From Streptomyces rhizosphaerihabitans (GTDB taxonomy: Bacteria; Actinomycetota; Actinomycetes; Streptomycetales; Streptomycetaceae), in contig NZ_JAODTZ010000028.1 of NCBI RefSeq assembly GCF_025399795.1, positions 62,001 to 126,000 of the forward strand: a stretch of DNA of 64,000 bases, given 5' to 3'. Each line of letters starts with the position of its first letter. The first letter of the stretch is position 1. Below, piece by piece: positions 46,401 through 55,825 of the stretch. Position numbers and translations under genes: made by a program. A model generated the notes under the pieces. It searched no databases. It was given only the letters and a program-made list of their open reading frames with translations, and was not told the DNA's origin.

Positions 46401-47752
46401 TTGACCTTCTGCGTACCACCGATGTAGCCGTCGCCCGCGAGCTTCGGCTGATGGTCCCAGTCGGTGTTCTTGCTGATCCCGGTCACCGTGGCGAGCCGCA
46501 CGCCCGTCTCGTTGTCGCAGTCGAAGGAGGCGCCGTAGGTCGAGGTCAGGTGCACAACGGACTTGGAGATCACCATCGGCTTGGTGAGGTTGCCGGTATT
46601 GAGCTCGTAGTACGCGCGGTTGAGGCCGAAGCATTCCCGCCAGTGCTCGTAGCCGACCCCCTCGCCGTTGTCCTGTGCGTCGTCGTACGGGCTCTGGGAG
46701 GGGCAACCCTCCTTGACTGTGATGAAGTGGCTCTTCTTGCTCGTGATCGGGCTCGTGTACGGGTCGATGAAGAGCGGCCAGACCGTGTCCTTGCCGCCGA
46801 GCAGGTTCGCGTCCGGGGTCAGGGTGAGTGCACCCGGTTCGCTGGTCACGCCGATCGGTTTAACCTGCGCGCCGCTGCCTGGCTGTTCCGCGGTCGAGAT
46901 GGTCTCACCCGTGGCGCCCTCCACCACCGGGCCGTCCGCTGCGCGTGCGAAGTGGCGGACCCCGGTCTTCTGCGCCGGGGTAGCGACCTGTGCGCCGGAC
47001 GAGTCCCACATCATCGGGGTGGGTGAGCTGAACAGGGCGGTGCCGTCCGACGCGGTGGCGGTCACCTGACCGTCCAGGTCGGCGCTCACTGCCATGCCGT
47101 CGCTCGCCCTGGTGGTCAGCCGGAGCGAGGCGAGAGCGGGGTCGGCGGCGGCCTTGGCGTCATGGACGATCAGGACCTCGTGGAAGCCACCCTGGTCGGT
47201 GGTTCTCACCTTGAGGTCCACTCCAGGCAGTACGTCGCTGTACTGGGCGCTGTCACCGCTGACGACCGGGGTCGGCAGGCGGAACGGGAGGGTGTACGAC
47301 AGCCGGTGCCCGGCCTCGTCGACGAGGGTGGCCAGCGGCCCGTCGCCGCCGCCGGAGACGGTCAGCGCCGACGGGGTGGCCCTGGTGGAGAACGTGCCGT
47401 CTGAGTTCCTGGCCAGACCGGCGTCGACGTCCGTCCACTCACCGTCCTTGCGGACGCGGGCAGGTTGCAGGTGGGTGGTGAGGGTGAAGGTGCCGTCCGC
47501 GTTGGCGACGGTCTCCGAGGTCTCAGTGGTCAACTGGTCCACGGTGAGCGGCTGTCCGGTCCTGGCCGCCACGGCGCTGGCGGTCGCGAGCGGCGAACTG
47601 TCCGTGTCGTCGGCGACCGCCGACGGTGGCGGGCCTGCCGCCGAGACCGGGCCGACGACGCCGAGCAGCAGGCCGGTGACGGCTGCCGACAGCGCCAGAC
47701 GGCGTGTCAGATTGCGCGCCGGATGACTCCGGACGCGGGTGTACTCCCCCAT
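43487..47752 (-). CDS. Secreted ricin-lectin / LamG domain protein
   Basis: 1421 residues from ATG 47752, chosen because the signal peptide (basic RNLTRRLA, then a hydrophobic core, then VSAAG) starts there. The long middle is a beta-rich surface-protein region with DNA/VCBS-like calcium-type repeats (DLDGDAVPDLAAP). A ricin B-type lectin lies at about 1000-1130 (CLDIAGSRTANG, CLDVVKGDTDNGT and Q.W repeats). The final 215 residues are a LamG/concanavalin-like domain (WWKLDGAADN ... VADVQLFTEALTPGG). This is a cell-surface or secreted carbohydrate-binding protein. It is divergent from the Rhs gene with 291 bases between them. Such LamG proteins commonly neighbour Rhs genes in Streptomyces, and it may help deliver or anchor the toxin. 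Confidence 0.85.
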   Translation of the reverse strand: MGEYTRVRSHPARNLTRRLALSAAVTGLLLGVVGPVSAAGPPPSAVADDTDSSPLATASAVAARTGQPLTVDQLTTETSETVANADGTFTLTTHLQPARVRKDGEWTDVDAGLARNSDGTFSTRATPSALTVSGGGDGPLATLVDEAGHRLSYTLPFRLPTPVVSGDSAQYSDVLPGVDLKVRTTDQGGFHEVLIVHDAKAAADPALASLRLTTRASDGMAVSADLDGQVTATASDGTALFSSPTPMMWDSSGAQVATPAQKTGVRHFARAADGPVVEGATGETISTAEQPGSGAQVKPIGVTSEPGALTLTPDANLLGGKDTVWPLFIDPYTSPITSKKSHFITVKEGCPSQSPYDDAQDNGEGVGYEHWRECFGLNRAYYELNTGNLTKPMVISKSVVHLTSTYGASFDCDNETGVRLATVTGISKNTDWDHQPKLAGDGYIGGTQKVKSSNMSQHCGDHDVNFDVTGQIKKLAGKDDSWTFGLWGNESKSSSNYDFVRFATNPYLTTVFDIAPSEPDRLGTTPATVNPASNGCDGAADGWIGESGLAGDTSDITLNAHLNTDMSGVNLRARYEVWDTKIADDDGSSASKSKPVSGWVSDGGTTRVNIGFKVADGHQYGWHVRADDGTLMSGWSPNCYFKIDLSAPSIPSFTDSVVFPPLGADKASTGHAGDEGVKIKVTANDPTPTGCTRGSCVSSGIDRFEYSLDANIPGSGGAKVDAVAGSGGTATAEVPLVLSAAQWGAHTLYVRAVDNAGNTQGTVGQYSFFAPWNPKTKVTAGDLDGDAVPDLAAPTTDGELVLVRGNADPAAPPTTVSTEAQSPDGTGWDNYLVAHRGTATGTNVDDLFAFDKTTHELYLYANDAVTPGGTAGHFTLTQNVVPIRNSDSCPAKGSDGTWNNVTQILAPGKLAQYADVPDLITVDKGELWYYPGTFQAGCNLGPGVKIGTGDWSDTTLLAPGTVGGVPTLWVRDNASGAVSSFPLTFAAGVPTAKLTAPRHAPLVSGVLDTNNKNLCLDIAGSRTANGTPAQMYTCNGSDAQNFTLGTDHTVHALGKCLDVVKGDTDNGTLVQLYQCNNTGSQEWVSGPYPGTLKNPQSGRCLADPSSNRNPRTQVVIWDCKNIADQKWAAANGNVLPAAQPVLPVGIGEQDYPTAASPGDVQGTGFPALYAASRSGRMIEYPGVAPEGGLAQFTAPVSIGHVHRPADWWKLDGAADNVRPANGLTLNGGATVTADAARGSALALNGSTGYAATSGPVLDTSRSYTVSAWANLSSLTANSTFVSQSGTSANGLQLYYSSGAHAFAFGHAHADDTGGDFTSAYGPTTGAQSPKTNAWFHLVGVFDADTQQLRLYVNGDLADTAAYGGTVWNATGPLQIGRRLYKGTYGEYTGGKVADVQLFTEALTPGGVASLDRNRPVPTQLG

Positions 47753-48043
47753 GAATCGCCCTTTCGAGAGCGTGGGCGGCGCCCCCGGCACGCCTCTGTG
47801 GTCCTTCTCACAGGGCGCGTCCCCCCGAGGGTCGTCGCATGTCGGAATTGCGGTGATTCTTCGCATCGCGCCCCGCTGTGAAAACCTTATGAGGGGCCTG
47901 TGTGAGGGCTGTGATCAATGCGACCGGTGAGAAAGGGTATTGCTGCGCGCATGACATGGCAATACGGTTCCAACCTGACCAGACAGGCCGTCAGCTGACC
48001 ACTGCAATACGGCTTCTGGACCTTTTCTCATGGGGGATCACAC
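47753..48043. other. Divergent promoter region between the LamG and Rhs genes
   Basis: No gene is seen. GCAATACGG occurs twice (about 47968 and 48004) as a direct repeat on the Rhs side; it may be a regulatory site. I cannot assign -35 and -10 boxes with confidence. Confidence 0.4.
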
Positions 48044-51000
48044 ATGCGCGTAAGACCGCGCGGAATTCAAGGTGCCCAAAAACGGGCCTGGTTGAGGCGG
48101 GCGACCCTCTGGGTCGCCACGACCGCCGCCTTCTCACTGGCCGTTCAGCCGGCCGTCGCCGACGTCGTGGTCGGCGGCTACCAGTACAAGGACGAAGTCT
48201 GGGCGGCCGATCCGCTGCCCGAACAGCCGAAGGTCCCGGGACATCCCGCGGACAGCTCAGGCCTCGAGGAACCCACCCCGCCGCCCGGCGCCCACAAGCT
48301 CGCCCGGCACGAGGTGAGGGCCCCGAAGTGGCCCGTCGGCGGCAGCGCGACCGTCGACCTCGGCCAGGCACCCCAGGTGCGCAGCCGGGCCGCGGCCACG
48401 GCGGGTGGCAAGGTGAAGGCCGCCTCGCTGCCCGTCTCGCTGTCGCCCGCCGCACCGTCGGCGATCGGCGGACGCGCCCGCGCACTCGTCGGCCGGGGCG
48501 CGCCGGTGGAGGCAGCCCGTACGGTACGGGTGCAACTCGCCGACCGTGGACAGGCGAAGAAGGCCGGTGTCGACGGCCTGCTGGTCGGCCTGTCGCGAGC
48601 CGACCACCGCACCGGCGCCGGCGGCGTCTCGGTCTCGGTGGACTACGGCGCCGTCGAGCAAGCGTACGGCGGTGGCTGGGCCTCGCGGCTGCGCCTGGTG
48701 GCCATGCCGGCGTGCGCCCTGACGACACCTCAGATCGCGGCCTGCCGTGCCCGCACACCGCTGGAGTCGGTCAACGACCCGCGGGCGCGGAAGGTCACCG
48801 GCACCATCGCCGTGCCCACCGGAACCGCCACCAAGCCGAACGGTCATCTCGCCGTTCCCTCCGCCCGTACCTCCCTGGCCTCCTCGGGCGTGGCGGTCGC
48901 GGCGGTGGCGGGCAGCAGCGGTTCGCAGGGCGACTTCGGCGCCACCTCGCTGTCCGCTTCGGGCGCCTGGTCCTCCTCAGCCTCGGGTGCCTTCACGTAC
49001 AGCTACCCGATCACAGTGCCACCTTCCCTCGGCGGTGAGGCGCCCAACGTCGGCCTGTCCTACGACTCCCAGTCGGTCGACGGCGAGACCTCGGCCCGCA
49101 ACTCCCAGTCCTCCTGGGTCGGCGACGGCTGGTCCTACAGTCCCGGGTTCATCGAGCGCTCGTACAAGAGCTGCAAGGACCAGGGCGTCAAGGACTCCGG
49201 TGACGAGTGCTGGGGCGGTTGGAACGCCACCATCCAACTGGGCACCCACAATGGCCAGCTGGTCCGCGACTCGGACGGTGAGTACCACCTCCAGGCCGAC
49301 GACGGCACCCGGATCCAGCGGCTCACCGGAGCGACCAACGGCCTTTGGGACGGCGAGTACTTCAAGGTCACCACGACCGACGGCACCGCCTACTACCTGG
49401 GCTTGAACCACGCCCCCGGCACCACCGACGACAGCGCAACCGACAGCGCCTGGGGCGTGCCGGTCTACCACCCCAAGTCGGGTGACCCGTGCCACGACTC
49501 GGACAAGGGCGACGACTCCCAGTGCGACAAGCCGGTCGGCTACCGGTTCAACCTGGACTTCGTCGTCGACCCGCACGGCAACGTCCAGCGCTACGACTGG
49601 GCGACCGAGTCCAACTACTACAACATGGGCTACGGCCAGGTCGCTGAGGACGACAAGGGCGGCACGATCACCAAGTACGTCCGCGGCGGTCACCTCACCC
49701 AGATCTCGTACGGCTACCAGCTCGCCGACGCCAAGGCGGGCCGCGAACCGGCTGCCAAGGTGGTCTTCCGCACCGCCCAGCGCTGCACCACCTCCGACAC
49801 GGTCTGCAAGGCGGACAACCTCTCCTCCAAGACCGCGAAGGACTGGCCGGACACCCCGTACGACCTGCACTGCGAGTCCGACTGGAAGAACAAGGTCAAG
49901 GACGACGACACCGACGGCGTCTGCCTGACCAGCGGTCCGACCTTCTGGTCGACCTACCGGCTCAAGGGCATCGACACCTCGGTCCGCACCGCCTCCGGCT
50001 GGCAGGACGTCGACAGCTACGACCTCAAGCACGTGTTCTCGGACGCGGGCGGCACCTACGACCCGGTCACCGGCAACACCCAAGACCCGAAGAGCACCGG
50101 CTCGCTCCAGTCGGTGATGTGGCTGTCCTCCATCGTCCACACCGGCAAGGACACCTCTGCCGGCGGCGACAAGCCGATCACCCTCGACCCGGTCACCTTC
50201 GCCGGCATCGAGATGGACAACCGCGTGGACGGCCTGACCCCGGCCGCCCCGCCGCTCTACCACCCGCGGATCTCCAGCGTGCAGACCGAGACCGGTGAGT
50301 CGGTCGCGGTCACCTACCGCGCGCCGGAGTGTTCGCGGGAGAAGAAGAACATGCCGGCCGGGGCCGACAGCAACACCATGGCCTGCTTCCCGGTGTTCTG
50401 GAACACCCCCGGCGGCTCGGAGCCCATCAAGGACTGGTTCCACAAGACGCTGGTCGCGCAGGTCACCGACAGCGACCGCACCAAGGCGGCCTCTCCCGCC
50501 AAGGTCACCAACTACGCCTATAGCGGCGGCGCGGCCTGGCACCGTGACGACTCCGACCTGACCGACGACAAGCACCGGACCTGGAACGACTTCCGCGGCT
50601 TCCGCACCGTCACCACCACCACCGGCACGGCGCCCGACCCCGTCACCCAGAACACCGTCTCCTACCTCCAGGGCATGGACGGCGACTACAAGTCGGACGG
50701 TTCCCGGCGCAGCGTCAAGGTCAAGAACGCACTGGACGAGGAGATCACCGACAGCCCCTGGCTGGCCGGCACCCCGTACCAGGCCCTGGCCTACACCAAG
50801 GCCGGCGGCACCGTCGTGGGCCGCACCCTCACCGATCCACCCACCTCCAAAGTCACCGCCTCCCGGGACCGCACGGCGTGGACGTCCGAGGACCCCAAGC
50901 CCGACCAGCTCTCCACCCTGCCAGACATGACGGCGCGCCAGATATCGGCGACCTCGTCCCGCACGATGGGGCTGCTCTCCGACGGCACCTGGCGGACCAC

Positions 51001-54000
51001 CCGCTCCAGCACGACCTTCGACGGCAAGGGCCGGATCTGGAAGGTCGACGACGAGGGCGACGTCTCCAAGCCCGCCCAGGAGACCTGCACCACCACGGCC
51101 TACGCCGACGCGCCGACCGACAACCCGATGATGCTGGTCTACCCCAAGGAGACCATCAGCGTCGCCGGATCCTGCGGCACCGCCCCGGGCAAGGACACCA
51201 CCCTCTCCGACAAGCGGATCTTCTACGACGGGGACGGTTCGGTCGACAAGGTCGGCACCCTGGGCATACTCGGCCAGAACGGCGACTCGCTCGGTCTGGT
51301 CACCGCGACCCAGTCGGTCACCTCGTACGACGCGAGCGGTGACCCGAAGTACCAGACGCTCGGCGGCATGTCGTACGACAAGTATGGCCGGGTCGCCAGC
51401 AGCACCGACGCGGCGGGCAACACCACGACCACGTCGTACGAGCCCACTTCGGGCATCCTGCCCACCACTCTGTCCACGGCCAATCCATTGAAATGGACGG
51501 CCACCAGCACGGTCTCACCGGGCCGCGGCTCGGTCACCCATGCGGTGGACGTCAACAAACAGGTCACCGACGCGACCTACGACGCGCTCGGGCGGCGGGA
51601 GAAGGTCTGGTCCCCCGGCCGGGACAAGGACAGTGAGAGCCCGGACCGGACGTACAGCTACGACGTCCATGGCGCGGGCGACAACCCCACCCCGTCCTCG
51701 GTCACCACCAAGGGCCTGCGTGAGGACGGCTCCTACAGCACCTCCGTCACCATCTACGACGGCACGCTGCAACCCCGCCAGACGCAGTCGACCCCGGCGG
51801 ACAACTCGGCCGGACGGCTCATCTCCTCGACCTACTACGACTCGCACGGCTGGGCCGTCTCCGCCATCGCGGCGTACTCCGACGCGGATCACGCCCCAGG
51901 CAGCACGATGTGGGCGGAGACCAACCGCACCGGCCCTTCGGTGACACGCACGTCGTACGACGGGCAGGGCAGGCCGGTCACCAACACGATGGTCTCCTTC
52001 GCCAGCACCCTGTTCCAGTCCTCGACGGACTACCGGGGCGTCGACCGGGTCGACAGCACGCCACCGCAGGGCGGCAAGGCCACCTCGACCTACACCGACG
52101 CCCTCGGCCGGACCACCTCCACGGTGGTGCGCGACGCCACACCGGACCGCAAGCTCGCCGGTGGCGGCAAGCTGGCCTCGGGCACCTCGCTGGTCTCCGC
52201 CGGTGTCCGACTGGCCATGCAGGCCGACGGCAACCTGCTACTGACCGCGTTGGCCGGCGACAAGGTGCTGTGGTCGTCCGACACGGCCGGCAAGCCGGGC
52301 GCGTACGCCGTCATGCAGACCGACGGCAACTTCGCGGTCATGGACGCCACCGGCAAGACCGCCCTGTGGTCCAGTAAGACGTCGGGCCACACCGGCGGCT
52401 ACCTGAAGGTGCAGTCCGACGACAACGTCGCGGTGTACGACGCGTCGAACACCGTGCTCTGGTCGACCGGGACCGCCGACAAGGCTGCGGCCGCGGACAT
52501 CACCACCCGCTACACCTACACGCCCGCGGGACAGGTCGACACCGTCAAGGATTCGGTGGGCAACGCATGGTCCTACGACTACGACCTGCAGGGCCGCGTG
52601 GTCTCCCGGACCGACCCGGACACCGGCACGTCCACCTCGCACTATGACGCGCTCGGGCGGCTGGACCGCACGACCGACGCCCGCAAACAAACCTTGTCGT
52701 TCACTCACGACCTGCTGGGCCGCCGGAAGGCCGAGTACTCGGGCGACGGCACGACGGATCCGTCCAAGCTGCTGGCTGAGTGGACCTACGACGAGCTCGG
52801 CAAGGGCCTGCCCGTTGCGTCCACCCGTTACGTCGGCGGCAAGAACGGCAGTGCCTACGTCCAGAAGATCGATTCGTACAACGCGGTCGGGCAGCCGGCC
52901 AGCACCTCGACCGTGATCCCGGCCGCCGAGGGCGCGCTGGCGGGCACCTACACCGCCAAGGCTTCCTACACCGAGACCGTCGGTCTGACGGCGGCGACCA
53001 CGTACGGCGCCGACGGAGGCCTTCCCGCCGAGACCGTCGGCTACGGCTACAACCTCGAAGGCGGCCTGGTCAGCATGGGCTCGCCCAGCCGACCGTACGT
53101 CGCCACGGTCAACTACAGCCCGCTCGGGGAGGTACTCCAGACCACCGTCGGCACCCCGTCGAAGCAGCTGCGCACCGCGCAGACCTACGACCAGGCGACG
53201 GGCAGGCTCGCCACCAACCGGGTCACCCTGCAGACCAACACCGCCAACCCGATCTCCGACACCACCTACGGCTACGACCAGGCCGGCAACATCACCGCGG
53301 TCTCCGACATCCGCTCAAGCGGCGGCGCGGACCGGACCGCCGACACCCAGTGCTTCACCTACGACGCACAGGACCGGCTGACCACGGCCTGGACGGACAC
53401 CAAGGGCCTCACCAAGCCCATTGCGGGCCAGCTCGCCCGGTGCGCCACCTCGTCCCCGTCCTCAGCGACCATCGGCGGACCGGCCCCGTACTGGACGGAC
53501 TGGCAGTTCAACCAGCTCGGTGACCGCACCCAGCAGGTCGCGCACGATGTGACCGGCGACGCGGCCAAGGACACCACCCAGGCGTTCGCCTACCCGGGCG
53601 CCGGCACGGCTCCCGCCAAGCGGCCCAACGCGGTGTCCACCGTCACCACCCGCAACCCCGCCACCGGAACCTCCGTGCTGACCCCGGAGTACGACGACGC
53701 GGGCAACACGAAGACCCGGACCACCACCGGAGCCCGCCCGAGCAGTCAGGGGATCGAGTACGACGAGGAGGGTCTGACCTCCGCCACCACCACCGACGGA
53801 AAGAAGACGGGCTACCTCTACGACGCCGACGGCCAGTTGCTGATCCAGCGCGGGCCGGGCAACAACACGCTCTACCTCTTCGGCGGCATCGAACAGCTCA
53901 GCCTCGACACCACCACCAAAGCCGTCACCGGACTGCGCTACTACTGCGCCCCTGACGGCACGGTGACGGTCCGCTCCAGCAAGGGCGGCATCAGTTACCA

Positions 54001-55330
54001 GCCGACCACCCCGCAGGGAACCGCCCAACTCCAGGTGGACGGCGGCACCCTGGCCATCACGCGGCGCGCCTTCGACCCCTACGGCAACCCGCGTGGTCCC
54101 GCGCCCACCGGATGGGCCGACAACCACGGCTACCTGGGCAAGCCGGCCGACGCCACCTCCGGCCTGAACCTCCTCGGAGTACGCAACTACGACCCGGTCA
54201 CCGGCCGCTTCCTGTCGGTCGACCCGCTCTTCGAGAGCGGCGACCCGAACCAGATGGGCGGCTATGGCTACGGGGCCGACAACCCCGTTTCCGGTAGCGA
54301 CCCCAACGGCCTGTCCTGGTTCTCCGGTTGGGGCAGCTCGATCGGCGGCTTCTTCTGCGGTGTGGGCGACAGTTTCGTCGGAGACCCGTGGCAGTGGAGC
54401 GTCAACAAGCTCTCCGACGGCTGGAACGGGTTCGCCGGCGTCGCCAACGGCGACAACCAGTTGTTCAACAGCTGGACGGGCTACTCGAACGAGACCCCGA
54501 TCCAGCTCGGCCACACCGGTTACGTCGACGACCACCCGCTGGCCAACCTCTTCGGCGTCGACACCGGGTCGAAATCGTATGTCGCTGGTCAGTGGACCGG
54601 CGTGGTCGGCACGCTCGCCGTCGACGGCTACGGCGCCTACAAGCTGGTCAGCGGCGGAGTGAAGGCCGTCAAGGCGGTCAGGCTCGCGATGGCGGACGGC
54701 GAGGACCTCGTCGGAGCGGTCAAGAGACTGCTCTCGGGCGACCTTCCCACCACCACCCCGGCCGACCCCGCGCCCACGACGCCCAAGAACAGTGACGCAC
54801 CGTCAACGCCGAAGGCGGGCACGGGCAAGGGCGGCAAGGAGCCCGGAGGCAGTGGCAAGTCCCCCGCCCGGAGCAGGAACGAGCCGAGTCCGGAGCCCGA
54901 GCAGGGCAACGCCTATCGCAGCAAGCCCGACAAGAAGCCGGACTACTACCCGCAGGGGACGGTGGTGAGCCTCGGCAGGCTCAAGCAGTATCTGTCCCGG
55001 GCCGGTTACCGCTCCGAGTGGGACAAGTACGATGTCGTCCACAAAGAGGAGATCATCGATCTCAACACCGGTCGTCTGGCCGAGGGAAACAGCCCACACT
55101 CTTTGGGACCCGCGCCCAAGTACAGCGACCGCCCCCATCTTGGCCGGAACGGTCTGCCGATCATCGAGATCTCGAACTTGGGCCTGCGAAACATGAAGGA
55201 GGCCGTGGTGACGTTCTTCCACGAGACCTACCACCAGAACCGCATGGCCAACTTCGGGGACACCGGAACCGAGAAAAATGCCGAGGCGTTCGGCCAGATG
55301 ATGTGGCGCAAGATATCAAGAGGCCGATGA
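48044..55330 (+). CDS. Secreted Rhs/YD-repeat polymorphic toxin with zinc-metallopeptidase C-terminus
   Basis: 2428 residues. An N-terminal signal peptide (about 1-40, basic start then ATLWVATTAAFSLAVQPAVA) sends it out of the cell. A long beta-rich part is followed by many YD repeats (about 1090-2060), interrupted by a bulb-type lectin domain at about 1370-1480 with MQADGNLLL and VQSDDNVAVYD repeats. The Rhs core closes with YDPVTGRFLSVDP ... NPVSGSDPNGLSW (about 2060-2087), the usual cleavage boundary. The variable C-terminus (about 2088-2428) has a hydrophobic segment, a Pro/Lys/Glu linker and ends with FFHETYHQNR. That HExxH (2393-2397) and a later Glu (EKNAEAFG) indicate a zincin peptidase toxin. 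An immunity gene is expected downstream; the zinc-ribbon gene at 55457 is the nearest candidate. Confidence 0.85.
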   Translation: MRVRPRGIQGAQKRAWLRRATLWVATTAAFSLAVQPAVADVVVGGYQYKDEVWAADPLPEQPKVPGHPADSSGLEEPTPPPGAHKLARHEVRAPKWPVGGSATVDLGQAPQVRSRAAATAGGKVKAASLPVSLSPAAPSAIGGRARALVGRGAPVEAARTVRVQLADRGQAKKAGVDGLLVGLSRADHRTGAGGVSVSVDYGAVEQAYGGGWASRLRLVAMPACALTTPQIAACRARTPLESVNDPRARKVTGTIAVPTGTATKPNGHLAVPSARTSLASSGVAVAAVAGSSGSQGDFGATSLSASGAWSSSASGAFTYSYPITVPPSLGGEAPNVGLSYDSQSVDGETSARNSQSSWVGDGWSYSPGFIERSYKSCKDQGVKDSGDECWGGWNATIQLGTHNGQLVRDSDGEYHLQADDGTRIQRLTGATNGLWDGEYFKVTTTDGTAYYLGLNHAPGTTDDSATDSAWGVPVYHPKSGDPCHDSDKGDDSQCDKPVGYRFNLDFVVDPHGNVQRYDWATESNYYNMGYGQVAEDDKGGTITKYVRGGHLTQISYGYQLADAKAGREPAAKVVFRTAQRCTTSDTVCKADNLSSKTAKDWPDTPYDLHCESDWKNKVKDDDTDGVCLTSGPTFWSTYRLKGIDTSVRTASGWQDVDSYDLKHVFSDAGGTYDPVTGNTQDPKSTGSLQSVMWLSSIVHTGKDTSAGGDKPITLDPVTFAGIEMDNRVDGLTPAAPPLYHPRISSVQTETGESVAVTYRAPECSREKKNMPAGADSNTMACFPVFWNTPGGSEPIKDWFHKTLVAQVTDSDRTKAASPAKVTNYAYSGGAAWHRDDSDLTDDKHRTWNDFRGFRTVTTTTGTAPDPVTQNTVSYLQGMDGDYKSDGSRRSVKVKNALDEEITDSPWLAGTPYQALAYTKAGGTVVGRTLTDPPTSKVTASRDRTAWTSEDPKPDQLSTLPDMTARQISATSSRTMGLLSDGTWRTTRSSTTFDGKGRIWKVDDEGDVSKPAQETCTTTAYADAPTDNPMMLVYPKETISVAGSCGTAPGKDTTLSDKRIFYDGDGSVDKVGTLGILGQNGDSLGLVTATQSVTSYDASGDPKYQTLGGMSYDKYGRVASSTDAAGNTTTTSYEPTSGILPTTLSTANPLKWTATSTVSPGRGSVTHAVDVNKQVTDATYDALGRREKVWSPGRDKDSESPDRTYSYDVHGAGDNPTPSSVTTKGLREDGSYSTSVTIYDGTLQPRQTQSTPADNSAGRLISSTYYDSHGWAVSAIAAYSDADHAPGSTMWAETNRTGPSVTRTSYDGQGRPVTNTMVSFASTLFQSSTDYRGVDRVDSTPPQGGKATSTYTDALGRTTSTVVRDATPDRKLAGGGKLASGTSLVSAGVRLAMQADGNLLLTALAGDKVLWSSDTAGKPGAYAVMQTDGNFAVMDATGKTALWSSKTSGHTGGYLKVQSDDNVAVYDASNTVLWSTGTADKAAAADITTRYTYTPAGQVDTVKDSVGNAWSYDYDLQGRVVSRTDPDTGTSTSHYDALGRLDRTTDARKQTLSFTHDLLGRRKAEYSGDGTTDPSKLLAEWTYDELGKGLPVASTRYVGGKNGSAYVQKIDSYNAVGQPASTSTVIPAAEGALAGTYTAKASYTETVGLTAATTYGADGGLPAETVGYGYNLEGGLVSMGSPSRPYVATVNYSPLGEVLQTTVGTPSKQLRTAQTYDQATGRLATNRVTLQTNTANPISDTTYGYDQAGNITAVSDIRSSGGADRTADTQCFTYDAQDRLTTAWTDTKGLTKPIAGQLARCATSSPSSATIGGPAPYWTDWQFNQLGDRTQQVAHDVTGDAAKDTTQAFAYPGAGTAPAKRPNAVSTVTTRNPATGTSVLTPEYDDAGNTKTRTTTGARPSSQGIEYDEEGLTSATTTDGKKTGYLYDADGQLLIQRGPGNNTLYLFGGIEQLSLDTTTKAVTGLRYYCAPDGTVTVRSSKGGISYQPTTPQGTAQLQVDGGTLAITRRAFDPYGNPRGPAPTGWADNHGYLGKPADATSGLNLLGVRNYDPVTGRFLSVDPLFESGDPNQMGGYGYGADNPVSGSDPNGLSWFSGWGSSIGGFFCGVGDSFVGDPWQWSVNKLSDGWNGFAGVANGDNQLFNSWTGYSNETPIQLGHTGYVDDHPLANLFGVDTGSKSYVAGQWTGVVGTLAVDGYGAYKLVSGGVKAVKAVRLAMADGEDLVGAVKRLLSGDLPTTTPADPAPTTPKNSDAPSTPKAGTGKGGKEPGGSGKSPARSRNEPSPEPEQGNAYRSKPDKKPDYYPQGTVVSLGRLKQYLSRAGYRSEWDKYDVVHKEEIIDLNTGRLAEGNSPHSLGPAPKYSDRPHLGRNGLPIIEISNLGLRNMKEAVVTFFHETYHQNRMANFGDTGTEKNAEAFGQMMWRKISRGR

Positions 55331-55387
55331 TGGCTTAACCAGCCGGTCGGCCAGGCGCCATATCGGTCGTCCCGGCATATCGTCCGT

Positions 55388-55420
55388 CTGCCGCGGTGGG
55401 AGGCTGTCCCGCTGCGGCAG
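55388..55420. terminator. Hairpin after the Rhs gene
   Basis: 14-bp stem CTGCCGCGGTGGGA / TCCCGCTGCGGCAG with two G-T pairs and a 5-base loop. A clearly related hairpin recurs at 57087, in the same place of the duplicated cassette. Confidence 0.6.
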
Positions 55421-55456
55421 ACCGGGTCCCCCGTATACCTCAGAAAGGTCTCCTGA

Positions 55457-55819
55457 ATGCTCCGCCCCTACGACGAACACCATCGTGAGGCGCTCTTCGC
55501 GCAACTGCACCTTCCGGTGACGGAGCGGACCTGCCCGGTCTGCGGCCATGTCGGGCTGCGCAACTATCACCACGAGGAGTACGGCCGGACCGATCCGTCA
55601 TGGATCAACTACCTGTGGTGCGGCAATTGCCACGCCTACTCGTCGTCGTTCACGAACGCCCGCCGCGAGATGGTCGAAAACGACCCTCTCCTCGCGGAAT
55701 ACGGCGACCGGATCTCTGAGGTCTTCAACGACCCCGAACGACTGCTCAAGATCCTCGACGGCTACTGGAAAGCCGGCAGCCTCCCCCAAGTGGTCTCCCG
55801 GCGCCCCCGCGGACGCTGA
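55457..55819 (+). CDS. Zinc-ribbon protein, cassette copy 1
   Basis: 120 residues with two CxxC knuckles (CPVCGH at about 26 and CGNCHAYSS at about 55) making a likely zinc ribbon, then a helical C-terminus (DPERLLKILDGYWKAGSLPQV). It lies 126 bases after the Rhs toxin gene, past a hairpin. A paralogue with the same length and roughly three quarters identity lies at 57171. Position suggests an immunity protein for the zinc-peptidase toxin, but small zinc-ribbon proteins also accompany Rhs loci in other roles. Function not recognised from sequence. Confidence 0.7.
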   Translation: MLRPYDEHHREALFAQLHLPVTERTCPVCGHVGLRNYHHEEYGRTDPSWINYLWCGNCHAYSSSFTNARREMVENDPLLAEYGDRISEVFNDPERLLKILDGYWKAGSLPQVVSRRPRGR

Positions 55820-55825
55820 CGGCTG

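Noticed and set aside
47964..48024. GCAATACGG direct repeat as an attachment site
   Set aside because: Too short, with no integrase nearby; more likely a regulatory repeat or chance.
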